This document shows positions 10,601-17,957 of a stretch of 17,957 nt of DNA, one piece after another (the stretch's first letter is position 1; each line of letters begins with the position of its first letter). The position numbers were made by a program, and so were the translations under genes. The notes beneath the pieces were generated by a model. It was not told the DNA's origin. It searched no databases and was given only the letters and a program-made list of their open reading frames with translations. The stretch comes from Setaria digitata (taxonomy: Eukaryota; Nematoda; Chromadorea; Rhabditida; Setariidae), in assembly GCA_003640385.1 (NCBI GenBank), contig RCAB01000809.1, positions 1 to 17,957 on the forward strand, read 5' to 3'.

Positions 10601-13600
10601 ATCATATAGAATGTATTTAGAAATTTTTAGGTTCCGATTTTCATTTCGATTCTACAAAAACGAAAATTCGTAAAATTCACTTTTTAGAATATTAATTCAT
10701 TAATTAAACATGATAAAAGGAAGAAAATCAAGTATTTCTGTTGAAAAGAATTGTCTGTTACAAATATGAGTTAAAAAACGAATAATTTTTTTAAACTATT
10801 ATATAAAATTAAAATCGTTGTCAATTTTGGATAAAGCGAACATCTAGAAGTCAATTTTTGCTTAATTTAAAAAAAAAATTCATTTTTCTTAATTTTACCA
10901 AAAAACTGAAAAGAACAAATAATTTGTATGCTTTTAAGCTAAGATTCATTGATTGTATTTTTCTTTTTATAAAAAAAGAATTAAAAAAAAAGGCAAGTAA
11001 CCAAATGATAAAAAATCAGAGTGTAAACGTATTTGAAATAATTAAAAGCTGCAATATTAATAAGTTAATTATTATAAAACTACACTTTGAATGACAGATT
11101 TTAATACAGCAATTAATTAAATCACTGTAAACTAGCATGGAATCAAAATTATCGAATATTAAAATAAATTATGCTTATTGATTGATCATCAACTATCGTA
11201 TAATGTTTATTCCTGCTAAAAATCGATACCAGTAATAATTTCAACTATAATTAATACAAATCGTTTTAATTATTAAGTGATTTTATTAATAATAGTCGTG
11301 TTAAAATGATCGATTGAAAAATTTGTAACTAATTAGCAAATTTTTTTCAATGTCTCGAAAATAATGCTGTCTAAATCAATCATTGTCACCAAACTATATC
11401 GAATAATTTTAATTATTGCTATAAATTGCTAAACAAACAGCATAGGAATGACAAACAAATTGTAACTATTAAAACTATACTATCAGCAAAAAAAAAAAGA
11501 TTGTAATAAAAATAGCTACTAATTTTGTAGCAGTTGTAGTAAAAGTAGCAGTAGCTGTAGTAGCAATAATATAGTAATAGAAATAATAGTTAGAATAATG
11601 GGAATTGGTAATTTGATATCTTTCCTGTAATTTTCCTTGCGCTTTTTCTTTTACTTTAAATCTATCCGATCTGATAATCTCACCAAAACTTGCTAAAAAT
11701 GCGTCATTTGGTGCTTCATTTACTTTCAAAGATATCCGCTAAAGAACTAAAATATCTAAATAAAATGAATGAATATTGTGATATGATATGATAAAATATG
11801 ATAAGTGAAAAATAATGACTTCGTATTGTTTTGACAAATTAATAATAATCATCGCATGATAAGTGGAAAATAAAAAGAGTATTTTTAGAATCGTTTCAGT
11901 TAAATTAAATTAATGTTACCATTATGATAGCTGAGAAAATAAAACTTGTGTTAATATTTTTTCTACCAATTATTGTCTTCTAACGTTAAATTTCTAATTA
12001 ATTATTAATGTTGCACCTTTTTTTTTTTTGTATCAAAAGATATGCAACTATATACTACTTTTCAAATGAGTTAAATTCAATTCAATAAATAAAATTTATT
12101 TTTACTGACAGAATGATTTCTTTTCTGCTGAATAATATTAAACTGATTATTTGATCTTGAACATATTAATTAGATAGATTCAAATCAAAACAATAGTTGA
12201 ATTTTTGGAACAAAATTGATTTGTCCGAGTAGCATATTTTCCGAATATATTAGCTAAAATCATTAAGCAATTTACTAATAGCTAATTTTTTTTGATTTTT
12301 ATCTCCTTTTCATTGAAGAACATAAAGCATTGTTGTAATGATTATACTACACGCCAATTAAAAAAAAAAAAAAAAAAATTATTCATTAAAATCTTATCAG
12401 TAAAAATATTGCGATGTAAATAATTGTCGTTAATTAAATACCGAATACAAATTATCATGATTTTACAAGAAAATACCAATCCATCGTTGCAATTACTATA
12501 ACTAACATTTTAATCAAAATTCTTATCTTATTTTTCTCTTTGCAAATAGACTGTTTTCGAATAAAAGTCATATCAAATTCTAATAAAATCAAATCGGACA
12601 ACAAGCAACCTGTATCATTTGCTAATTAGTTTTACGATACTGTAAATATGCATACTCAATGCTGTATTATAAATACCATAATTTCATTCATGTCACCCAT
12701 GAATTATTTGCTAATATAGCTTAATCATAGCTAAGTATTCCAGATTAATTAATTTACGACACTATGAATAAGCATTTTTTATACTTTTAGAGTGCCGTAA
12801 TTTCGTAGCAATTGTTTACAGCAGCTCAATTAAACTAAATAAAATATAGCTAGTGTTAATTTGTAAAAAGAAAAAAAAGGTATGTTACAGAATTTAGATA
12901 AATAATTTGTTTAACGGATCAGTCAGTGATCATCGTTACATACTTGATGTATCATCGTTGCACAAATGAAGTATTTTCAGGTTTGAGAGGACAAAAGTGA
13001 GGAGAAAATTGTTCTAATATTGCGCAACGCATTTGATATTTATGCTGAATTTCAGATTGGATAGATTGTGAAGAAAGTATTTTGGTGCACATTGAAGTGG
13101 ACATAAATTGACGCAACAATTACAGATTAAATCCTTAATTCATTTACTGCTACAGCAAAAGGATTATATTTCTTGCAAAAGTTTTTTGTTTTTTGCTTTT
13201 CTTCTTTTTTTTTTTTTTCCAAATTATTTCGTCAAAATCTAGAGCATGGAAAACAATTTAGGAATGAAATTTCATGAAGATTTATTATATAGTCGGAAAT
13301 TATTATAACATTTTAAAAAATAATACATAGATTTGAAGTGATTTTCGAGAATTTTTGAGATTTATTAAAAATAAAAACTAACTTTATATATATTATGTGC
13401 TTTTTCAAAAAAAAAAAAAAAAAAAAAAAAGATATTTTGCGTTGGATAACAATTAATTTATGATAGAGCAATAGTATGATTAAGATAACAAAATCATCAT
13501 TGATGCGTTACTTATAATCAAATTCATTCTAAGACAAGATAATTTGCGAATTGAAAAATGATAAAAGATAAAAATATGATTTTTTTTTTAATTGATTCGC

Positions 13601-14400
13601 TAGTTCGTGAGCCTCTTTTTATCGAATAATTACTTTAAGTCGATTTTTTATTAAAATTTTATTCCTTACTATATCAAATAATTTTATTAATTTAGAATAA
13701 ACAGAAAACTGAAAATAAAACTTTTTTGGCAATCATTTTTTCGTTCATTTAGAAGCAGAAAAAAAAAAGGAAGAAAATATTTCGAAAAGTTACAATTTTG
13801 ATAGTTAAAAGAAACAAAAAGTAAAAAGGAAAAAAAAAAAAAGAAAAAAGTGAGAAAACAATGTGAAACAAAAATCGTTTGATGTTAATGTAAGTGAAAA
13901 AGTAGGATGGAGAAAAAAAAAAGTGAAATATGAGTTTTTCTTCTCTTTCCCACCCACCTTTCTTATATTTCTACAAGAGAAATGAAATAAAATGAATATA
14001 TTTGTAATTGATACCACATATAATACATATATGTCGATTTTAAGGAGTAATCGATTGTGATATAATAATTGAAAAATTTAATTTAAACTTTGATGATAAA
14101 TGAAAAATGCTCGATTAGATTGAAAATATTGCATCTCTTCCTCTGTTACCTAACTAATTATTAGCAATGATCTAAAAAAAATATATATATATATACTTTG
14201 AAAATTTTGGAAGAATGGTGTGAAAAAAAAAAAAATTTATAGTTTTATTTTCTAAATTAAACATTTAAAATAGAAATCTTTATGTCAGAAATTTTAATAT
14301 TGGTAACTGATAGATATAAAGAAAAGAAAAAGAGTGAGAGAAGATATGGTAAACTTACCGTACTTCTAATACTATCATTTCCAGCATCAAGTTGCAGCAT
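1462..14400 (-). CDS. eya-1: Eyes absent (EYA) homologue, multi-exon gene (span of recognised coding exons)
   Basis: The gene encodes an EYA-family transcriptional cofactor, which in animals partners SIX homeoproteins in the nucleus. Family members usually also carry a HAD-type tyrosine phosphatase in the C-terminal EYA domain. Translating the spliced minus strand gives a chain of about 463-475 residues before an unresolved tail. Residues 1-200 are Tyr/Ser/Gly/Ala-rich with two Ala runs. The rest matches the EYA domain block by block: the RAFIW strand, the RGGVDWMRKLA block, YNSYKNN, the LAKLL block and ENVYSMMKIGKE. Splice phases agree across the recognised junctions except around exon 5, where two models are possible. 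Both catalytic Asp positions of motif I are Glu and the motif III GDG is absent, so phosphatase activity is doubtful. The family call rests on recognition from memory without a database search, but the long conserved blocks make it secure. The symbol follows nematode naming. Confidence 0.93.
2100..2223 (-). CDS. eya-1: eya exon 8: EYA domain helices
   Basis: This 124 nt exon follows ctcattttatag. Its leading GT completes Gly, then it reads LLERTGNTDRAELLALKSAM, a segment with DPLTQGW, and ends CLKLIID. It aligns with the EYA stretch running from the Leu-Leu after the NN-x-x-G block to the A-L-S-L-I-H-S-R segment. The donor is the atypical GTGCTG at 2099, fixed by the phase (AG plus A gives Arg) and by continuity into the next exon's SSREHYANVLL. 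Confidence 0.94.
2747..2972 (-). CDS. eya-1: eya exon 7: EYA domain, helical insert
   Basis: The exon follows cgttctttttttcag and begins QDCEYVNIEDASIDD, aligned with the acidic E-C-D-Q-V-H-I-D-D-V-S-S-D-D block of EYA. A variable Ser/Thr loop follows, then RGGVDWMRKLAVKYQHIKDT and YNSYKNN. The RGGVDWMRKLA block is close to invariant in the family and gives the gene its identity. The exon ends with one base (G) at donor GTTTGA (2746), phase-matched to the next exon. Inferred function: this insert forms part of the helical cap and the SIX-binding surface. Confidence 0.96.
3156..3370 (-). CDS. eya-1: eya exon 6: start of EYA domain with degenerate catalytic motif I
   Basis: This exon encodes 71 residues: a basic linker KRKKNPAG, then KRAFIW, then EMEDV (3279-3293), and ends in IFGIDQND. 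KRAFIW aligns with the first strand of the EYA domain (R-V-F-I-W-D-L-D-E-T in active members). Both acidic catalytic Asp positions are therefore Glu, and the following Glu-Thr is Asp-Val. The acceptor is at 3371-3372 (gattattaag). The donor is GTATGT at 3155, in phase 0. The segment between the motif and the next exon, which is strongly conserved in flies and vertebrates, is highly diverged here. The antisense open frame over this exon is a shadow. Confidence 0.9.
3371..5310 (-). other. eya intron containing the tRNA-Ala gene
   Basis: This is about 1.9 kb between exon 6 and the candidate exon 5b. Outside the tRNA gene it is AT-rich with no further open frame of interest. It includes a run of about 20 A near 4690-4709 and several short inverted AT repeats. 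No conserved coding block was seen on either strand. Confidence 0.7.
4284..4355 (-). tRNA. tRNA-Ala, anticodon AGC
   Basis: The minus strand folds as a complete 72 nt cloverleaf with no intron. The acceptor stem is GGGGATA/TATCTCC with discriminator A, and the D arm is GCTC...GAGC. The anticodon stem CTCCC/GGGAG carries the loop TTAGCAT (anticodon AGC), and the T arm TGGGG/CCCCA carries TTCGATT. The third acceptor pair is G3:U70, the alanine identity determinant. The internal A box (TAGCTCAGGGG) and B box (GGTTCGATTCC) are intact. A TTTT tract at 4270-4273 follows about 11 bases past the 3' end and fits an RNA polymerase III terminator. The gene sits in the eya intron between exons 5/5b and 6, on the same strand as its host. 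Confidence 0.97.
5311..5390 (-). CDS. eya-1: Candidate eya exon 5b
   Basis: An open minus-strand frame here reads NVIKEVPSGIMFDQEYLINK and continues with SYYKSDSD. It follows an attgagcag acceptor and stops at TGA just beyond two usable donors, GTGACA at 5316 and GTGATA at 5310. With either donor it leaves one base, which is the phase the 3370 exon needs. Its first base T completes Gly if exon 5 ends at 5544. The acidic Ser/Asp end resembles the linker before the EYA domain in other family members. Against it, the acceptor is weak and the interval is dense in GATA motifs, so it may be regulatory. Confidence 0.4.
5504..5628 (-). CDS. eya-1: eya exon 5 (Tyr-rich; right edge firm, left edge uncertain)
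   Basis: The exon begins after tattttag at 5629 with GT, completing Gly from exon 4. It then reads NGYTPTHFDYTSYPATMHCY followed by a GSRGGYYG segment. Three donors are possible. GTATGT at 5503 (exon to 5504) is strongest but ends in phase 0, which fits neither downstream partner. GTTTCT at 5499 (exon to 5500) leaves one base and joins the 3370 exon directly. GTGCTC at 5543 (exon to 5544) leaves two bases and joins the candidate exon at 5390. The Tyr/Ser/Gly content continues the transactivation region. Confidence 0.75.
5629..6675 (-). other. eya intron 4
   Basis: This is about 1 kb of AT-rich intron. It holds a 10 bp direct repeat (5953-5962 and 5964-5973), an E-box-like CAGCTG at 5931-5936 and a purine-rich GA tract at 6549-6605. 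I see no coding signal. Confidence 0.7.
6676..6873 (-). CDS. eya-1: eya exon 4 (Tyr/Gly-rich with two polyalanine runs)
   Basis: This 198 nt exon encodes a Tyr/Gly/Ser-rich stretch (PYYNGGYSGANYTGIYGTG) followed by eight Ala (6722-6745), TSFPF, five Ala (6692-6706) and SHAYY. The acceptor is ctcttttag at 6880-6874 and the donor GTAATT at 6675. Both edges are phase-matched: incoming AT completes Asp, and the trailing G completes Gly with the next exon. Tyr/Gly-rich low-complexity sequence is typical of the EYA N-terminal activation region. A long open frame also exists in another phase here, but it is a Gln/Leu/His artefact of reading the Ala codons out of frame. Confidence 0.85.
7294..7466 (-). 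CDS. eya-1: eya exon 3 (N-terminal Ala/Pro/Ser-rich region)
   Basis: This exon encodes about 57 residues starting CESSGQPETSAAAFFGASFG and ending near DATAAVAY. The acceptor ttctattttttag at 7470-7467 is good. The donor at 7293 is the atypical GTGCTG, chosen because it is the only site that leaves the single G needed to join the next exon (G plus AT gives Asp). No domain is recognisable. The composition matches the divergent transactivation half of EYA proteins. A shadow reading frame continues about 50 bases past the donor into AT-rich intron. Confidence 0.8.
7905..7954 (-). CDS. eya-1: eya exon 2
   Basis: This 50 nt exon encodes VKNSAFQVSSASNDTI plus two bases. The acceptor reads attaattttag and the donor is the consensus GTAAGA at 7904. 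Its trailing AG joins the first C of the 7466 exon to give Ser, and it accepts exon 1 in phase 0. The Ser-rich, low-charge content fits the disordered N-terminal region of EYA proteins. It is too short to identify by itself. Confidence 0.7.
8866..9080. promoter_or_regulatory. GC-richer island in intron 1, candidate cis-regulatory element
   Basis: About 215 bases have a clearly higher GC content and fewer homopolymers than the flanks. The island contains an E-box CAGGTG (8880-8885), an ACCGGTTT motif near 8990 resembling Grainyhead-type sites, and repeated TTCCGGTT/CCCCGGTC-like C/G patches. An open frame crosses it on the plus strand, but its Pro/Phe composition looks accidental. On the minus strand a short open frame of Lys/Gly/Glu character is also present. 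Neither matches a known protein. Confidence 0.3.
9991..10009. promoter_or_regulatory. Composite nuclear-receptor-type element (DR1 plus IR0)
   Basis: The sequence AGGTCATAGGTCATGACCC contains a perfect DR1 (AGGTCA, one base, AGGTCA) whose second half-site is abutted by TGACCC, giving an inverted repeat with no spacer. DR1 is the classical RXR/HNF4-type arrangement, and palindromic half-sites are used by steroid and ecdysone-type receptors. It lies in intron 1 of eya within a mixed-sequence patch. Binding is inferred from the motif alone. Confidence 0.45.
14359..14400 (-). CDS. eya-1: eya exon 1: start codon and first 14 residues
   Basis: The ATG at 14400-14398 opens the sequence MLQLDAGNDSIRST and runs straight into a consensus donor, GTAAGT, at 14358. 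An in-frame TGA lies two codons upstream, so no longer start is possible in this exon. The exon ends in phase 0, matching the next recognised exon at 7954, which begins in phase 0. The short peptide is not itself diagnostic of EYA. The assignment rests on the clean start, the strong donor and the phase match. An extra exon inside the 6.4 kb intron, or another first exon, cannot be excluded. Confidence 0.65.
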
Positions 14401-14408
14401 TGTTCACT

Positions 14409-14452
14409 ATGATAATGATAATGATAATGCTAATGATAGTGATAATGATAGA
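14409..14452. repeat. Imperfect GATAAT microsatellite next to the eya start codon
   Basis: The interval is built of GATAAT/GATAGT/GCTAAT hexamer variants, ending 8 bases upstream of the ATG on the minus strand. It would lie in the 5' UTR or promoter. Each unit contains a GATA core, so it could also bind GATA factors. Confidence 0.75.
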
Positions 14453-14590
14453 AAATTTGATCGAGAAAATTTTGTAAAATTTTAGTAATTCTCGAGCAAA
14501 ATTAGTTTCGGCTGGTAATTTGAAAGTCGTAATGATGGAAAAGAATGATGTGTTATATGTATATATTTATATGCTCTCATATACATGCAC

Positions 14591-14593
14591 AGG

Positions 14594-14628
<35 letters not shown>

Positions 14629-14710
14629 GGGTAGAAAGAGGAAAGAAGAGAGATGGAAATGGAGAGGAAGAAGGAGAGGAGCAATAGAAAAAAAAAGAGG
14701 GAGAGAGTCT
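14591..14710. repeat. Purine-rich (GA)n tract
   Basis: The tract starts with a nearly pure GA dinucleotide run (14592-14628) and degrades into GGA/GAAA-rich purine sequence. It reads as CT-rich on the eya sense strand. Complementary pyrimidine-rich sequence lies at 14777-14880. Confidence 0.85.
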
Positions 14711-14776
14711 CTCGTTATTATCAAATATATATAAAATATAATATCAACCATTATCTTTCTTTTCCAATAATTTTTT

Positions 14777-14880
14777 TCCATTTCTTTTTCCTCTTTCTCT
14801 CTCTTTCCCTTTTCTCTCTTTCGTCTTGCCAATTAATTTTTCCTTTTCTCTCTCTTTCTTTCTTTTTTTTTTTTTTTTTT
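14777..14880. repeat. Pyrimidine-rich (CT)n/poly-T tract
   Basis: C/T-rich sequence with CTCTCT runs in two blocks (14777-14825 and 14837-14880), interrupted by TTGCCAATTAA. The second block ends in more than 15 T. It is roughly complementary to the GA tract 70-190 bases away. Confidence 0.85.
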
Positions 14881-15244
14881 ACCATTTATAATTTTCTGCT
14901 ATACATCTCATCATCATCATTATTTCACTTCAAACTAACAACTCATCAACAGTAGCAACATTAGAAAAGCTAGAGTATTTGTTACCGTATACTAATTAAT
15001 CAAATATTTTCGCAAAATTTTTCAATTTGATGAAATTAAACTGAAATTTTTTTTTTTTTTTTGAAAACAAAAGACGAAAGAATTAATATCGATAATTATG
15101 GATTAATTATTTTATTATTTAATTTATTATTTTATCAATCTCTACTCATAGTATTGTTTGCTTTTCTGTGTATAATTTAGTAATTTTTTTTTTTTTTTTC
15201 TCATAACATTGTCTTTTTTTTTTGTTTATTTAAATATTTTTTCC

Positions 15245-15258
15245 ATTTGCATGCAAAT
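15245..15258. promoter_or_regulatory. Palindromic double POU octamer motif
   Basis: ATTTGCATGCAAAT is a perfect 14-base palindrome made of two overlapping octamers (ATTTGCAT and ATGCAAAT). Single ATGCAAAT copies follow at 15376-15383 and 16032-16039. ATGCAAAT is the classical POU-homeodomain octamer. It lies about 0.85 kb upstream of the eya ATG. Confidence 0.4.
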
Positions 15259-15670
15259 TAGCAATCATTAAATGAAAAAAAATTTCACTCTATTTATATT
15301 AATTTATTCTGTTTATAATAAAATTTTCCATTCATATTAATTTGTTTTATTTATTTACCATTTCGAATTGGATTAATGCAAATTATATAAATTAATTTGT
15401 ATGCGGCAAAGAAGTTGGATTAAGAAGGAGGAGGGGGGGGGGAAAAAAAAACTGAATAAAATATTGATATGGTGAAGATATTTTTATTGTTTATTACTGC
15501 ATTCATTTATTTCCAATATGTTTACCTAATTTGCCAACTTTTGCTTATCTATTTGTTTATTTGTTTATTCATATCGTTATCGAATAATGCTTAAAATACA
15601 TTAGAGTTCGTACATCAAAAAAAGCATCCTAATAATTACCACAAAGAAAAGTATATCATGTTAATGCCTC

Positions 15671-15706
15671 ATTTCCGGAAGTCTAATATGATACCGATTT
15701 CCGGAA
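15671..15706. promoter_or_regulatory. Two identical ATTTCCGGAA motifs 26 bases apart
   Basis: Identical 10-mers occur at 15671-15680 and 15697-15706, each containing the palindrome TTCCGGAA. The first continues into CCGGAAGT, an ETS-type core. TTCnnGAA is also a heat-shock half pattern, so the factor class is open. They lie about 1.3 kb upstream of the ATG. Confidence 0.35.
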
Positions 15707-16235
15707 TATATTATTATTATTGATATGCGGAATATTACTAGGATTTATTTTTATTTGTTTCATTAAAAGATGATCTTTATTATCAATCTCGTGAAAAAGA
15801 AAAATCCTGCATTTTGAGGCAACATACCTCGCATATTTTTAGATTCTAATTTTCACCTTTGACCGGAAGCACTTCATTTTTTAAACTCTTTTTTACAATT
15901 CAAAAATTTTTCCGCAAATTTTAATGCTTAAAATCAAATTTGAGAATAATTAGGCTATTTTTTTTTAGAGTCAAATTAAGTAATTTGATTGAAGATGAAA
16001 ATTTAATGAATGTCTAGTTAAATCATAGTCAATGCAAATAAGAAATCACCAAATTTATTCAATTAACACTTTTTCTCGTTGTTTTTCAAACATAAAGTGT
16101 ATTTAAAAAAAAAAAAAAAGAAAAAAGAAAAATGTTTAAAATTCCTAGACCAAGTTCCATATTCTTAAAATTTTTCTAAAACAAAAAAAAAAGAAAAACA
16201 AAATTAAAATGAAAAGCAAGATGCACACATAACAT

Positions 16236-16428
16236 CTATCATCTTAACATTTCATTCCAAATATCAAAAAGCAAAAAATTAAGTCAGTTTTCAAACATTA
16301 GAAAAATCGCTCGTCTGTTTTTTTTTAAAAACTTCATTAAAAAAAACAAAAAGCAATTAAAAAAACAAATAAAATATAATAAATAAACAAAAATCATAAA
16401 AAATATAAAAACTGGAAAACACTTTACC

Positions 16429-16444
<16 letters not shown>
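16236..16444. repeat. Direct duplication, copy 1
   Basis: About 209 bases starting CTATCATCTTAACATTTC and ending in TTACCATAATAAT recur exactly at 16483-16691, offset by 247 bases. Copy 1 is followed by a long AAT array and a single N. This looks like an assembly join rather than a biological repeat. Confidence 0.9.

Positions 16445-16481
<37 letters not shown>
16431..16481. repeat. (AAT)17 microsatellite
   Basis: A pure AAT trinucleotide array of about 51 bases ends at the single N at 16482. The equivalent array after copy 2 has only about five units (16678-16692). Confidence 0.95.
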
Positions 16482-16482
16482 N

Positions 16483-16691
16483 CTATCATCTTAACATTTC
16501 ATTCCAAATATCAAAAAGCAAAAAATTAAGTCAGTTTTCAAACATTAGAAAAATCGCTCGTCTGTTTTTTTTTAAAAACTTCATTAAAAAAAACAAAAAG
16601 CAATTAAAAAAACAAATAAAATATAATAAATAAACAAAAATCATAAAAAATATAAAAACTGGAAAACACTTTACCATAATAATAATAATAA
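16483..16691. repeat. Direct duplication, copy 2
   Basis: Exact copy of 16236-16444, starting immediately after the N at 16482. It continues past a short AAT array into unique sequence (acaaattattgacgg). No differences from copy 1 were found by eye. Confidence 0.9.
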
Positions 16692-17574
16692 TACAAATTA
16701 TTGACGGTGAATTACTTTCATTTCAAATGCTTTAAAAAAATGATACGTTTCCGTCAAATTAATCGAAATAATTCTTTTTAATTTTTTTTTTCTTGCCTGA
16801 CCTCTCTTTTTTTTTCCTATTTTTTTTTCTCGCTTTTCTACTTTTTCTTCACTTCTTTCTTTCTTTTTTTTTTTTCTTTTTTAAATAGAATAAAAAAAAA
16901 GAAAAAGAAAAAGCCATCTTCTTTTCAATAAATATATGTATATTTATATATAGCCATCATCCATTGTAAACTCAAATGTAAACATATCAATTTTCAAATT
17001 TATTGATTCATTTTAAATATGACTGGAAAAGTTTGAATTAGCAACCAGTCATCACTAGCTATTTTTTTTTTTTTATTTTTTAAATATATTATTCCTTTTA
17101 TGATATGAAGAAAAAAAAAAGAAAAAAAAGGAAGCAAAATTTGAAATTTATTTCTTTGTCTTTTATAATTATTACTATATTCAGTTGAATATTATGCATT
17201 TATCACTTTATACACTCATTTTCTTTCTCATAAATCTCAAATCTAATCGTATGAAAATCCTGCGGTACCACGGTACCATTATTTTGGCTTTTTGATAAAT
17301 TTAATCCAATTTAATAATATACAAAATGCTAGATGAGCATATACTAATAGCTATTACTCCTAATGTTTTGATAAATTTTTCAAAAAAAAAAAGAATAAAA
17401 AAAACTTGCATTTTAATTAAATTTAAAAATGGACAAAAATTTGAGCACTACTATTTTGGAATTGAAATTAAATTAAAAATTAATGCCTAACAATTGTAAT
17501 TTTTTTTACTTCTGCAAAATGAAATTGTTAGTTTTAATTGTTTACTTTTTTGGTTCATTAAAAGTTAGAAAAAA

Positions 17575-17706
17575 AAAGAAAGATATATATTTTTAATATT
17601 TTAATTTATAAAAATTTTATAAAAAATTTTAATTTATAAAATATATATATCGAATATATATATGATATATATATATATATATATATTAAAAATATATCTT
17701 TCTTTT
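17575..17706. repeat. AT-rich inverted repeat (potential hairpin)
   Basis: The arm around 17575-17599 (AAAGAAAGATATATATTTTT) is the reverse complement, with one AT difference, of the arm around 17683-17706. The loop between is itself AT-repeat rich. A second AT-palindromic block follows at 17719-17805. No terminal repeats or coding content suggest a specific mobile element family. Confidence 0.7.
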
Positions 17707-17957
17707 AATGAAAGAAATATATATATATATATATTTTTATAAAATTAAATATATATATATATCATATATATATATTTTATAAAATATATATATATATATA
17801 TATAAATTTAGTGCATATCAACTGTGATTAAATGAAAAGAATGGATTGCAAACGAAGTTATGGAAAATATTTGATTTGGAGAAAATTTGAAAATTTCACG
17901 TTTTAAGTTAGGAATTCAATTTTCTTTTGTTCAAAACTTTTTTCTTTGCAAAAAAAA

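Larger units (their letters stand above)
7955..14358 (-). other. eya intron 1 (about 6.4 kb), probable regulatory intron
   Basis: This is the longest intron in the model, typical of the first intron of a developmental regulator. Most of it is AT-rich with homopolymers, including a run of about 23 A near 13408-13430. Stretches with fewer homopolymers and more mixed sequence stand out at 8866-9080, 9241-9310 and 9985-10350. These are candidate enhancers. Two short open frames (minus strand near 11475-11735, plus strand near 8309-8515) have no recognisable similarity. If exon 1 is wrong, part of this interval would instead be upstream flank. Confidence 0.6.
14401..17957 (-). other. Upstream flank and probable promoter region of eya
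   Basis: No coding exon was recognised in these 3.5 kb. The 300 bases next to the start codon carry a GATAAT-type repeat, purine-rich and pyrimidine-rich tracts and poly-T. Farther out are POU-octamer motifs, paired TTCCGGAA palindromes, an (AAT)n array within a duplicated segment, and AT inverted repeats at the right edge. Open frames on both strands around 14480-14955 come from GA/CT low complexity. I could not place a transcription start or a spliced-leader acceptor with confidence. Confidence 0.5.

Noticed and set aside
14482..14955. Open frames on both strands with Ser/Leu/Phe or Glu/Arg/Lys repeats
   Set aside because: They arise from the GA and CT tracts, and the two strands overlap each other. 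Not coding.
17575..17805. AT inverted repeats as ends of a mobile element
   Set aside because: Both arms are simple AT-repeat sequence with no target duplication or internal gene visible. A hairpin-forming low-complexity region is enough.
1..17957. CRISPR arrays, operons, phage or bacterial features
   Set aside because: There are no regularly spaced repeats, ribosome binding sites or bacterial-type open frames. The intron structure and polymerase III tRNA show a eukaryotic nuclear locus.

Overview
The window is AT-rich and intron-dense, with long homopolymer runs, short nuclear-type exons and an RNA polymerase III tRNA gene. Together with the protein matches this points to a nematode nuclear genome. 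The base composition and intron style look most like a filarial (spirurid, clade III) worm, but the species call is an inference.

One protein gene explains nearly all the coding signal: an eyes absent (EYA) homologue on the minus strand, read from right to left. I reconstructed it by chaining splice sites and reading phase. The exons are 14359-14400 (ATG), 7905-7954, 7294-7466, 6676-6873, 5504/5544-5628, probably 5311-5390, then 3156-3370, 2747-2972, 2100-2223 and 1462-1693. The N-terminal half is rich in Tyr, Ser, Gly and Ala, with two polyalanine runs, like an EYA transactivation region. The C-terminal half is a full-length EYA domain up to the last conserved block. The final residues and stop are not securely located. 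They lie in 1-1461 or beyond the left edge.

The most notable point is that the EYA domain keeps its structural blocks but has lost the acidic catalytic residues of the haloacid-dehalogenase-type phosphatase. The motif I positions read E-M-E-D-V where active EYAs have D-L-D-E-T, and the motif III G-D-G is replaced. This predicts a pseudophosphatase that keeps the transcriptional cofactor role (partner: SIX-family homeoproteins).

Layout: 1-1461 is the 3' end and flank. 1462-7954 is the exon-rich body, with a tRNA-Ala(AGC) gene (4284-4355, minus strand) in the large intron before the catalytic exon. 7955-14358 is a 6.4 kb first intron with a GC-richer island near 8866-9080 and a composite nuclear-receptor-type element at 9991-10009. 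14401-17957 is upstream flank with purine/pyrimidine tracts, POU-octamer motifs, paired TTCCGGAA palindromes, microsatellites, and a 209 bp exact direct duplication around a single N that looks like an assembly join.

I see no transposase, reverse transcriptase, CRISPR array, rRNA or bacterial-type operon.
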